NCBI RefSeq assembly: GCF_002441855.2
Contig: NZ_CP029487.1
Location: 372,001 to 436,000 of the forward strand
From: Eubacterium maltosivorans
GTDB taxonomy: Bacteria; Bacillota; Clostridia; Eubacteriales; Eubacteriaceae
Length of the DNA stretch: 64,000 bases
Direction: 5' to 3'
Made by a program: the position numbers and the translations under genes. The notes beneath the pieces are model-generated. The model made no database searches, was not told the DNA's origin, and was given only the letters and a program-made list of their open reading frames with translations. Below, piece by piece: positions 16,685-23,719 of this stretch (the first letter of the stretch is position 1; each line of letters opens with the position of its first letter).

Positions 16685-17383
16685 TTAAAAGGGACAGTCT
16701 TCGCCGTCCATATCTTCAAAGTCATATTCTGGGTCAGTGTATTCTTTTTTCTTAGGCTTATAACTTCTTAGGCCTAAATTATAAGCAATTTCCATAATCT
16801 CTTCTTCCGAAAGCGCATAATCTAGCCATATTTGACACTGCTTAACATTTGTATCCTCTGGGGCGTTTTGGTTCCATTTTTCTTTAATAATTTCTTTTGC
16901 GCTCTTTTTAGGTTTGGTGGTTGGCGCTTGCTTTTCATCCAGTTCTAAACGCGTTATTTTAAAACTGTCCTGCTTGTCTAGGCGCTTTCTGGTTTGTTGG
17001 CTACTTGCTTCTTTTTTTTCTTCTATTGTTGGTTCGGCGTTTGAGCGCTCTTCTATTAGGCCGCTAAGAAAGCTATAGTTAACATATATTTTTCTTTGCG
17101 CTTTTCCTGTCCGTTTAATAAAGCCTGCTTTTTCTAGGGTTTCCAACATTCTTTGTACTTTTCTGTTGCTAGACGCGCTCTGCGGAAAATATAGATAATC
17201 CGCTAGCGCGGCGTTGCTCGCGCTACAATAATCTTTACCGTTTTTGGCGCGGTTGTTGTTTTGTAAAAACACTATATAGGTTAATAACACTATTTCGTCT
17301 GTGCCAATTTTGACACCGTTGTGCGTGCCACGCAGACGAAACATAGCCGGGTTAATATTTAGGTTGTCTTTTTTTAAATCCAC
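16685..17383 (-). CDS. replication initiator (Rep) with winged-helix domain
   Basis: This is a 232-residue protein. Residues about 1-115 look like a phage/plasmid replication-initiator winged helix (FRLRGTHNGVKIGTDEIVLLTYIVFLQNN...SNAALADYLYFPQS...KVQRMLETLEKAGFIKR). A charged linker follows, then a helical part (KSAKEIIKEKWNQNAPED...), and an acidic tail ending DMDGEDCPF. The tail resembles the C-terminal tip of single-stranded DNA-binding protein (acidic residues then Pro-Phe). The gene starts with GTG after AAGGAG at about 9 bases, and the putative origin lies just beyond its stop. It probably binds the iterons and recruits host replication proteins. A strong promoter upstream of the preceding DUF5659 gene should drive it. 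Confidence 0.75.
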   Translation of the reverse strand: MDLKKDNLNINPAMFRLRGTHNGVKIGTDEIVLLTYIVFLQNNNRAKNGKDYCSASNAALADYLYFPQSASSNRKVQRMLETLEKAGFIKRTGKAQRKIYVNYSFLSGLIEERSNAEPTIEEKKEASSQQTRKRLDKQDSFKITRLELDEKQAPTTKPKKSAKEIIKEKWNQNAPEDTNVKQCQIWLDYALSEEEIMEIAYNLGLRSYKPKKKEYTDPEYDFEDMDGEDCPF

Positions 17384-17410
17384 TGTTAATATCTCCTTTT
17401 ATTTTTTATT

Positions 17411-17632
17411 CTAGTAAAACCACTTGGCGCGCCATTCTTCCTTGGCTTTAGCCCAGTCTGCTAAAGCGCTCTCTAAAGCGGGCGTCTTGTCGAACAAGGT
17501 GTAAACCCGGTCTGCTTTTTTATCTGTTGCTTTTATAATATAGCTCAAGCCCCTTTTTTCTAGAAAATCTGCTAATGGCCTGCTAAAACAAAAGAAAAAC
17601 CGTTCTTTTAACTCATCGTTTGAAATCTGCAT
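17411..17632 (-). CDS. small DUF5659-like protein
   Basis: This is a 73-residue protein, MQISNDELKERFFFCF then LADFLEKRGLSYIIKATDKKADRVYTLFDKTPALESALADW. It resembles the small DUF5659 proteins common in phages and plasmids of Firmicutes. I place the start at the ATG at 17632, which has AAGGAG about 9 bases upstream; a longer frame to 17680 has none. It lies between a strong promoter and rep, so it is probably co-transcribed with rep. Function unknown. Confidence 0.6.
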   Translation of the reverse strand: MQISNDELKERFFFCFSRPLADFLEKRGLSYIIKATDKKADRVYTLFDKTPALESALADWAKAKEEWRAKWFY

Positions 17633-17673
17633 TTTTAAATCTCCTTTAATTTCTCTTAAATATTTTTTTGTGC

Positions 17674-17702
17674 TTGACATGGTAATGGCGAAAGTGTATT
17701 AT
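17674..17702 (+). promoter_or_regulatory. plus-strand promoter facing the rep promoter
   Basis: TTGACA (17674-17679) and TATTAT (17697-17702) are 17 bases apart on the plus strand. No plus-strand gene follows, so any transcript would overlap the 5' end of the rep mRNA and then run antisense to the DHH-like gene. Confidence 0.5.
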
Positions 17703-17748
17703 ATATACATATAATAGTATTTTTAAAGCCATTTTTTTATAATTCTAA

Positions 17749-17777
17749 ATTATATCACATTCTAAATGTTATGTCAA
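17749..17777 (-). promoter_or_regulatory. consensus promoter for DUF5659-rep
   Basis: On the minus strand TTGACA (17772-17777) and TATAAT (17749-17754) are exactly 17 bases apart, a perfect consensus sigma-A promoter. Its -35 box overlaps the last codons of the DHH-like gene. Confidence 0.8.
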
Positions 17778-18563
17778 TATTTTAGCCAGCGGGGTAACGC
17801 TGGCTCTTTTTTGTATAACAAATCTATCCTTGTAGGTTTCTACCGCGTTAAAAATCGTACTTTTTTCTATTATTTTTAACTGTTCCAATGTTACAAACTC
17901 TTTTTGATATTGCGAAAGCAACTCAAAATTATAATCATAGGGCACATTAAGCACGCTACTTAAATAGCCATCTTTAATGTTTATTTTTGCCTTTAAGTCA
18001 TTCTGGGTTATATACTGCTCAAAATCGCTTTTTTGGTGCGCTTCTAGAAAATCTCCCAAATTTGGGTAGCCTAGAGCGATAAACCATTTTTTGTTAATGT
18101 GCTTAAACGCGCCATTTTTGTTATAGTATCCTAGGTAAGCGCTGTCTATACAAAGTAACCTTATTAACTCTTGTTCGCTTAGCGCGCTTAAGTCTTCGTT
18201 GTAAAGCGCCATTACCCATAGTAGGGTAGAACCTATATATTTCTGATTATAAGCTTGCGGGGCAATAACATTAGGGTTAAGCGCTAGTGGGTTAGATATT
18301 GGCGCTCTATGGTTCCCAAAACAGCGGCCGCGCGTTATATCCGCGTCGACGTAAACCCACTTTTTGCCCTTGGCGCGTTCTGGGTTTATATAAAGTTCGT
18401 CAAAATTAAAAAAGCCCCCGACCTGTAGGCCGGGGAACTTTGCTTGTAAAAATTGGCATGTTAACAGGCTATCCGCGTCGTCTGTTAAAATGAGCGCATA
18501 ATCTTTGCCGTTTAAATCTTTATACCAGTTATTTAACTTTCTTTCTAAATCTTGTTGTACCAC
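17769..18563 (-). CDS. DHH-phosphoesterase-like protein
   Basis: This is a 264-residue protein. ALILTDDADSLLTCQFLQ (about 23-40), KKWVYVDADITRG (about 67-79) and CFGNHRAPI (about 81-89) follow the spacing of motifs I-III of DHH-family phosphoesterases (Asp-rich, Asp, and a His-containing third motif). The third motif is NHR rather than DHH, so activity is uncertain. DHH proteins include the RecJ exonuclease and oligonucleotide or cyclic dinucleotide hydrolases, which would suit replication or defence countering. The start is a GTG without a visible ribosome site. It lies between the Cro-like gene and the rep promoter. I offer the family as a possibility only. Confidence 0.4.
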   Translation of the reverse strand: MVQQDLERKLNNWYKDLNGKDYALILTDDADSLLTCQFLQAKFPGLQVGGFFNFDELYINPERAKGKKWVYVDADITRGRCFGNHRAPISNPLALNPNVIAPQAYNQKYIGSTLLWVMALYNEDLSALSEQELIRLLCIDSAYLGYYNKNGAFKHINKKWFIALGYPNLGDFLEAHQKSDFEQYITQNDLKAKINIKDGYLSSVLNVPYDYNFELLSQYQKEFVTLEQLKIIEKSTIFNAVETYKDRFVIQKRASVTPLAKILT

Positions 18564-18691
18564 TACGATTTCTATAGATAGTTGCTTTTATAAAAACCGT
18601 AGTATTTGGATAACTAAACATATAGTAAAACCTCCACTTTTTAAATCTATTCTATAATTACTACATCAGCCCCTAGCCGGGGCAAGTGAAA

Positions 18692-18892
18692 CTATTTTGC
18701 TTCGTTTTGGCGCGCCAAAATCGCCCTGTGTAAACCGTCAATTACCTTTTGGTAATTTTCTTTTGTTAATTGGCGTTCGCCGCGCTCAAGTTGGCCGATA
18801 TTGGCCGCTGTAATCCCGGCATAATCTGCTACCGTCCTAAGGGTAAGCCCCTCGCGTTCCCGGTAGTCGCGCAATTGTTGTGGTGTTAACAT
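18692..18892 (-). CDS. small XRE-family regulator
   Basis: This is a 66-residue helix-turn-helix protein, LTPQQLRDYREREGLTLRTVADYAGITAANIGQLERGERQLTKENYQKVIDGL. It has the standard XRE fold and almost nothing else, so it resembles Cro-type or plasmid copy regulators. I use the ATG at 18892, eight bases after GGGGG; a TTG two codons earlier is less likely. It lies just inside the right arm of the 85-bp inverted repeat and upstream of the DHH-like gene. It may control the replication genes. Confidence 0.8.
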   Translation of the reverse strand: MLTPQQLRDYREREGLTLRTVADYAGITAANIGQLERGERQLTKENYQKVIDGLHRAILARQNEAK

Positions 18893-19308
18893 AGTCAAAC
18901 CCCCTTTTTAAAAATCTTTTAACTAACCAAAATGCACTTTTTATAAGTAATTCCTATATATTTTACAAAAACAGCTTTTTTATAGAGCGGTTTTAATTTT
19001 GTTAGCCTATAACTTATACCTAAAATAAAAAAAGTCCGCTTATTTTTCAAATAAGTATGCTCTAACTACAAGGTTTAAACAAATGCACTTTGGTTAGGGG
19101 CGGGGCAAGCCCGCCCGCCACCGCTTTTTTGATTATGGGTGTCAAAAAGCGTTTTATACATTAAGACAAACCCAATGTATAGTTTTAAGAAGAATTAGAT
19201 GTTATTTTTGCGGTTCGTCCGCGAATACTAGTTTGCCGTTATCTTTTGGTTGCGCGCGCTTGGCGCGACTTATATATTAATTAGTAGTAAAAACTACCAA
19301 TTATACGC
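18893..19308. other. gap between XRE and capsid genes
   Basis: This 416-bp gap contains the right arm of the 85-bp inverted repeat (18973-19057) and a GC-rich hairpin. That hairpin pairs GGGCGGG (19098-19104) with CCCGCCC (19110-19116) and is followed on the plus strand by a T run at 19125. A short minus-strand frame without a start codon (about 19205-19265, containing SRAKRAQPKDNGKLVF) is present but unsupported. Confidence 0.5.
18973..19057 (-). repeat. 85-bp inverted repeat, right arm
   Basis: This is the inverted partner of 13745-13829. Its inner end carries the identical stretch around ATTAAAACCGCTCTATAAAA, read on the minus strand. It lies in noncoding DNA between the XRE gene and the capsid gene. 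Confidence 0.85.
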
Positions 19309-20148
19309 TTAAGCAATTGTTTTACGGATTACTACCGCACCAGTACTATCAATTAATTTTGTGGCGTAAAGGCTACTTGCGATAATATCAGTGGCCAGAA
19401 GTAGGCCTTGACGGTCTTCTTCGATTTTTATATTTCTTTGGAAAACGTAGCCTAAAGCCCCGGTTTTAACAATATAAGTTTTACATTCGCTCTTGCCCGT
19501 CTCGTATGTCCCGTTATCGCAGACGATTACGGGAATACCCCTATATAGGCCAATAATCCCGTTGGTTACAATCCCGTTACCGTCCGTCTGATAAGTAAGT
19601 TGCGTAGAAGTAAACTCTGGCATGGCATAGAAGCTTGGTAACAGGCGGGAATTAATAATAATCCCGGCAAATCCTGCGGTGTCGATGTCGTCTCCGAACT
19701 TTGCGAACCCACTTTCTAACTCTTTCGCGGTAATCGCGTCACCAGCCGCCGCGGCCGCTTTGTAGGCGATGTCGGTGTCTAATGCGATTGTTAAATCACT
19801 GTCAATCTTCTTTGCCATGGCCTCCGCGACTTGAATTGCCATCTGGTCAATCACCGCCCCTTTAATCTGGGCGGCCTCTGAGTCAAAGACGCGAACCGCT
19901 GAGCCAATCCATTTAATGGGTGCTTGTGCGTCTGTCATATCTACTACTTTGGGGGTTAATTCGGTGCCTTTAGTCACACTTTCGGCCACCGCGACCCGGT
20001 TAAAGGTTGGAAAGTGGACAGTATTGCCCGCGACTAGAATATCTGGCACAAGGCTAGTAGCGTCAAAAGCGACTCGGCCAATACGGATTGTTGTATCAAG
20101 TTTCGCATTAATAGCGTCTGCGAACACTTCGGGAATTAAAATACTCAT
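19309..20148 (-). CDS. major capsid protein
   Basis: This is a 279-residue protein beginning MSILIPEVFADAINAKLDTTIRIGRVAFDATSL, then TVHFPTFNRVAVAESVTKGTELTP and AQAPIKWIGSAVRVFDSEAAQ. The end is GLLLATDIIASSLYATKLIDSTGAVVIRKTIA. This is the pattern of HK97-fold coat proteins of siphovirus-type phages with a separate scaffold. It lies directly downstream of the scaffold gene, 19 bp away, with AAGGAG before the ATG. It would assemble the shell around the portal. Its base composition is less AT-rich than the noncoding parts of the element, as usual for highly expressed head genes. Confidence 0.88.
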   Translation of the reverse strand: MSILIPEVFADAINAKLDTTIRIGRVAFDATSLVPDILVAGNTVHFPTFNRVAVAESVTKGTELTPKVVDMTDAQAPIKWIGSAVRVFDSEAAQIKGAVIDQMAIQVAEAMAKKIDSDLTIALDTDIAYKAAAAAGDAITAKELESGFAKFGDDIDTAGFAGIIINSRLLPSFYAMPEFTSTQLTYQTDGNGIVTNGIIGLYRGIPVIVCDNGTYETGKSECKTYIVKTGALGYVFQRNIKIEEDRQGLLLATDIIASSLYATKLIDSTGAVVIRKTIA

Positions 20149-20167
20149 TTATAATTGCTCCTTTTTT

Positions 20168-20671
20168 TTATTTAAAATTTTTGCTTAACATTTTATAAGC
20201 GTTGGGGTTACGTTCATACAGGCTTGCGCGGTCTTGATAGTTTAAGGCCTTAAACTGTTCCGCGTTAAGGCCCTCATTGGCGGCGTGGCCTTGGGGAACA
20301 TAACCGTTAGCCGCCATGCGGCTATTAACAAGCTGGTCTAAAACGTTTGTAAGTTCGTCCGGGTTTATGCCATCTCTAAGAAATGGTATTAAATCCTCGC
20401 TAATGCCCTTGTTTGTTAAAGCCGCTTGCCTTTCTTTGGCGCTTAGCTCAGCTTCTAATTCTGCAATTCGCGCCTGTTCCGGGGTCAACTCTTGCGGTTG
20501 GAGTTCTAAAAGTTTATCTTCGAGCGCCTTAATTTCCTTGGTTTTTTCGGTGCGAACCTTGTCGGCGGCGGATTGGATAGCCTTGTTAAACTCATCTTTC
20601 GTTAGTGTTAACTGTTCCGGCTGTTCTTGGTTTGTTTCCTGTACATTTGTTTCTTGGTTCTGGGTTTCCAT
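20168..20671 (-). CDS. capsid scaffold protein (DUF4355-like)
   Basis: This is a 167-residue acidic, Gln/Glu-rich protein with an extended coiled coil (about 25-85: DEFNKAIQSAADKVRTEKTKEIKALEDKLLELQ, RIAELEAELSAKERQ). The C-terminus contains LIPFLRDGINPDELTNVLDQLV. This layout and its place directly upstream of the major capsid gene fit the DUF4355 scaffold family, which guides procapsid assembly and then leaves. A strong ribosome site (AAGGGAGG) precedes the ATG. A cluster of hairpins lies in its leader. Confidence 0.82.
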   Translation of the reverse strand: METQNQETNVQETNQEQPEQLTLTKDEFNKAIQSAADKVRTEKTKEIKALEDKLLELQPQELTPEQARIAELEAELSAKERQAALTNKGISEDLIPFLRDGINPDELTNVLDQLVNSRMAANGYVPQGHAANEGLNAEQFKALNYQDRASLYERNPNAYKMLSKNFK

Positions 20672-20689
20672 TTAAAAACCTCCCTTATA

Positions 20690-20880
20690 TGTATTAAAGC
20701 ACCAACCCTAAATTATAGTTTTGGTGCTTTTGCCATCAAAAAAGCCGCTTTTTATTATTAAAAAGGCAAGCGGCCAGCCTAGACTTAGGAGAAAATAATA
20801 GTAATGCCGCTTTCCCCGTCAAGAAGCGGCATTACCTGAACAAAGATTAGGTTACTTTACAAGTAACCCATTTATATAAA
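20690..20880 (-). promoter_or_regulatory. hairpin cluster in the scaffold leader
   Basis: Four stem-loops lie in 190 bp: GGTTACTT/AAGTAACC at 20853-20871; a perfect 12-bp stem (GTAATGCCGCTT) at 20801-20835; GCCGCTT/AAGCGGC at about 20739-20774; and AGCACCAA/TTGGTGCT at 20698-20728. None has a clear T run for minus-strand transcription, so RNA structure or processing is more likely than simple termination. Confidence 0.6.
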
Positions 20881-20883
20881 CGC

Positions 20884-21051
20884 CTATTGGCGGTTATATC
20901 CTTTCCTGCAATGAGGACAATATTTTGCGGCGTTGCATTTAGCCTCAAAAAAAGCGCCACATGTGGCACAGGTTTTATAAGTTTTAGTACCAATGGTAAC
21001 CTTATAAATACGGCCTTTTCGAGCTATATTTGGCGTTAGTTGTAACCACAT
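20884..21051 (-). CDS. small zinc-ribbon protein
   Basis: This is a 55-residue protein, MWLQLTPNIARKGRIYKVTIG then CATCGAFFEAKCNAAKYCPHCRKGYNRQ. The CxxC...CxxC pair (CATC and CPHC) is typical of a small zinc ribbon. A ribosome site (GAAAGGGGG, about 7 bases) precedes the ATG. It lies between the 96-bp repeat array and the scaffold leader, in the same direction. It is probably a small DNA- or RNA-binding accessory protein; function unknown. Confidence 0.7.
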   Translation of the reverse strand: MWLQLTPNIARKGRIYKVTIGTKTYKTCATCGAFFEAKCNAAKYCPHCRKGYNRQ

Positions 21052-21139
21052 ATAAAGCCCCCTTTCTTATAAATAGGAATTGTTTAAACGGCTTGATTAA
21101 GCCAATTTATGGTAAATAGAAATAAAAAAAATAATACTC

Positions 21140-21730
21140 TTCTATTATCTCCTTTTTTTGTGTAAGTGTAGAAAAACCTAGAAAATATTATGGTTTTTAA
21201 CTTTGAAGCTTTCGCTATTTTTTGGCGCGCTGTCTCTTCATAATCTCCTTTTTTTTGCTAGCGTGAGAAAAAGATAGAAAAGACTAGGCTTTTTAAAAAT
21301 GCCTAAACCGTTACACGTTTTGCGCGTGTTATTTTCATTATCTCCTTTTTTTTAGCACTACCAAAAAATGCTAGTAACAACTAGGGTTTTTAAAAGTTTC
21401 TAAATATCGACAATACTAGCGCGCTGTCTCTATCATATTCTCCTTTTTATTAACACCATCAAAAAATGCTAATTTTTACTAAGGTTTTTAAAAATCTCTA
21501 AAACTTCACATGCTAGCGCACTTTCTCTACTATAGTCTCCTTTTTTTTAGCACTATCAAAAAATGCTAGTTTTTACTAGGGTTTTTAAAATTGAAACTCT
21601 GCGACATTCTTAGCGCGTGTCTTCTTCATTATCTCCTTTTTTTAAAGGGAGTAGAAAACTATACTATTTTCTAGTATTTTTAATATGTATGTTTCCGTAA
21701 CATTTGGCGCGTGTTCCTATCATTATTTCC
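21140..21730 (-). repeat. tandem array of seven 96-bp units
   Basis: Seven degenerate units recur every 94-98 bp on the minus strand, anchored near 21723, 21629, 21533, 21436, 21338, 21241 and 21145. Each has an A run, GGAGATAATG, a CACGCGCC-like core, a variable stretch of about 20 bases, and a CTAG hairpin (CTAGT/ACTAG) followed by T residues. Five units contain a tiny frame after the ATG (for example MKKTRAKNVAEFQF, MKITRAKRVTV, MKRQRAKK). The gap from GGAG to ATG is only three bases, so translation is doubtful. Confidence 0.8.
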
Positions 21731-21740
21731 TTTTTTTTAT

Positions 21741-21774
21741 AAAATTCAAAAACCCTAGATTTCGCTAGGGTTTT
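21741..21774 (-). terminator. terminator after the Ig-domain gene
   Basis: AAAAACCCTAG and CTAGGGTTTTT form a perfect 11-bp stem around ATTTCG, directly after the gene ending at 21796. The T run suits minus-strand transcription. Confidence 0.8.
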
Positions 21775-21795
21775 TAGATACTATGTTTTACGACA

Positions 21796-22677
21796 TTACC
21801 ACGCGGTTAGCCATATTGTAATAGTTAGCTGGTGTCCATCATCACAAGTTGCAACTAACTTAAGTGGGGTATTGGTGCTATTTAAACACTCTATTTTTAC
21901 TTGGTTGGGGTTTAACTTTGTTAGTTTATAATATTTTTCCGCCGGGCCGCTTGCGCTAAAATCCCACGCGCTAGGCAACTCTACAGAATCGCCCCACTTT
22001 TTAAAGGTGTAAATTTGTTCTTCACCAATGGCGATTTCTGTTATATCTTGGGGGTTAACAGTATATGTTATCTCGCTTGGCTCCGGCGGGGTAGGCGGGT
22101 TACAATCTAGGCCGTTCGCGATTTCGTTCTCTAGGTCGTCTTTTGGGTCTAAAGTATCCGCGTTCCCGGTTATGTAACATTTCCCATTCATAAAGATACG
22201 TGCCACGACTTTAAACGGATTGCCGCCACCGATTAAAAAGCGCTGGTTTGGTTCGATTTTCCGGGCTTCTGGGGTGTCTTCTATTGTTAGCATAATAGGC
22301 CCGTCTACGATTAAAACGCCGCTACCTTTAAAGGTCTGCGCGCCAGTATCAACTATGGCGGGTGTTTCTAGGATACTACAAGATAGATTCCATTTGACGG
22401 TATAATTACACCTTTCTAGCATATATTTATTATAAACTGTTGTTTCTAGCGGGTTATTCTCTTTGTTGACGCACATGTAATTTTCCGCGCCAAAAGATAG
22501 AATCGCCCCTTGCGGCACGTTGTTAGACTGTGCGGTATAAAACAAGGTATATCCGCTCTCGTTTTTGCCATCTGCTACGCGCCGGAAAAAGCCTGTTATT
22601 GTTTTATCGCCTATGTTAACCTCGCGGCCCTCTTTGGCTAGGGTTTCTGCAAATTTGCTTTCTAATATATTATACAT
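21796..22677 (-). CDS. putative head-completion protein with Ig-like tail
   Basis: This is a 293-residue protein. I place the start at the ATG at 22677 (MYNILESKFAETLAKEG), five bases after the stop of the preceding connector gene. The N-terminal 190 residues (INIGDKTITGFF-like, ILSFGAENYMCVNKENNPLETTVYNKYMLERCNYTVKWN) are beta-rich and could be a head-closure or stopper protein. A Pro-rich linker (CNPPTPPEPSE) then leads to about 95 residues with an Ig-like pattern (ITYTVNPQDITEIAIGE...LTITIWLTAW). Surface Ig domains on phage heads are known decorations. Position next to the connector supports a virion role; the exact role is inferred. Confidence 0.5.
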   Translation of the reverse strand: MYNILESKFAETLAKEGREVNIGDKTITGFFRRVADGKNESGYTLFYTAQSNNVPQGAILSFGAENYMCVNKENNPLETTVYNKYMLERCNYTVKWNLSCSILETPAIVDTGAQTFKGSGVLIVDGPIMLTIEDTPEARKIEPNQRFLIGGGNPFKVVARIFMNGKCYITGNADTLDPKDDLENEIANGLDCNPPTPPEPSEITYTVNPQDITEIAIGEEQIYTFKKWGDSVELPSAWDFSASGPAEKYYKLTKLNPNQVKIECLNSTNTPLKLVATCDDGHQLTITIWLTAW

Positions 22678-22682
22678 GGCGC

Positions 22683-23018
22683 TTACCCCACAAACGGAAA
22701 GCACCAGTCTGAACGGCTTTCACCCGCGTCTGGAATGGCCGAAATCCTGTTTTTTACATCGTCTAAGCGGCGCTGTAGGTATTTATAGGCTTCACCAGTC
22801 GAGACAAACTCGGTTTCGGTTTTGCGGAAAAGGTCAATGTCGTTGGCTAGTGATTGCAATACGTCCAAAACAGCGCCATACAAACCCCTTTGCATAGTTT
22901 CCTTGTTATACTCGCCGTCTGGTGTAAGGTTATTTTCTTCTAAATACATTTTAAAAATCTCATCATCGTAGTAGGGCTTTTGGTTAAGCTCTACCTTAAG
23001 CCTTTCTAATGTGGTCAT
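22683..23018 (-). CDS. head-tail connector protein (gp6/gp15-like)
   Basis: This is a 111-residue, mainly helical protein, MTTLERLKVELNQKPYYDDEIFKMYLEENNL then MQRGLYGAVLDVLQSLANDID and EAYKYLQRRLDDVKNRI. Size and helix layout match the HK97 gp6/SPP1 gp15 connector family, which docks on the portal and carries the stopper. A tail-less element with its own connector would present a ready surface for helper tails. It is followed at once by the Ig-domain gene and preceded by a 76-bp gap. Confidence 0.65.
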   Translation of the reverse strand: MTTLERLKVELNQKPYYDDEIFKMYLEENNLTPDGEYNKETMQRGLYGAVLDVLQSLANDIDLFRKTETEFVSTGEAYKYLQRRLDDVKNRISAIPDAGESRSDWCFPFVG

Positions 23019-23094
23019 GGTAACCTCCTATTGTTTTTTTGCGCTTAAAGCGTTAGTTTTGGTTGTAAAAATAGCCGCGCTTGGCGGCTTGGGT

Positions 23095-23715
23095 TTATAA
23101 ATATTTTTCTTGTTCCGCAATCCAATTACTTTCATCGAATGGCTCATAGGATAAAAAATCATCTATTTTCTTAACGGTAGGGGTATAAATACGTATTTTT
23201 TCTTCTCCTAATTTAAGAGAACAACATATTAATTCATTATTTATAATCCCTTGTTTTTCCATTTCAGGAGAGATAGGGGTGTATATTTTTTCTAATCTTT
23301 CTGAAAGCTGTTTTGTTTCATTATAAAAATCGTTAATATTTTTATACTGGGGTTTTTTTGCCATAAGTCTTTTTTGTGCAGCTTTTATAATTATTTTATT
23401 TCGATATTCTACAAGCTTACTGTTAATTCCCAAACTATCCTCTGGGGTGTATAGAGAAGCGCATATTCTAATAACCTCATTGTCGATACTATCGATATTA
23501 GTTCTTCTTTCTAGTTCATTGCAAATCACCGCTTTTTTTCCAAGTTTAAGGGCTTCGTCATTTGTCAATTTTTTATCTTCTATATATTCAATACATTCTT
23601 GGTAATTTCCATTATTAAAGAGCTCTTCCGCTTTATTTAGATTATTATTGTTACACCCACATAGCATAAAAACAATAAATACCGTTATTAATAATACTAT
23701 AATTTTCTTTTTCAT
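23095..23715 (-). CDS. predicted lipoprotein
   Basis: This is a 206-residue protein with a lipoprotein signal peptide: MKKK, a hydrophobic core (IIVLLITVFIVFM) and the lipobox LCGC. The mature part is helical and charged (NKAEELFNNGNYQECIEYIEDKKL suggests one TPR-like pair). It should be anchored on the outside of the membrane. It lies 4 bp after the membrane coiled-coil gene, both early after the repressor region. Such cargo genes often alter the host surface, for example superinfection exclusion; no family was recognised. Confidence 0.65.
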   Translation of the reverse strand: MKKKIIVLLITVFIVFMLCGCNNNNLNKAEELFNNGNYQECIEYIEDKKLTNDEALKLGKKAVICNELERRTNIDSIDNEVIRICASLYTPEDSLGINSKLVEYRNKIIIKAAQKRLMAKKPQYKNINDFYNETKQLSERLEKIYTPISPEMEKQGIINNELICCSLKLGEEKIRIYTPTVKKIDDFLSYEPFDESNWIAEQEKYL

Positions 23716-23719
23716 TTTA

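Noticed and set aside
19205-19265. Short minus-strand frame containing SRAKRAQPKDNGKLVF after the capsid gene
   Set aside because: It has no start codon or ribosome site; kept only as a note because it shares the RAK string with the 96-bp array.
21140-21730. 96-bp array considered as CRISPR or as a chain of real micro-genes
   Set aside because: Units are degenerate throughout with no exact repeats; the tiny frames have only three bases between GGAG and ATG, and two units lack a start codon, so I list the array as a repeat and not as CDSs.
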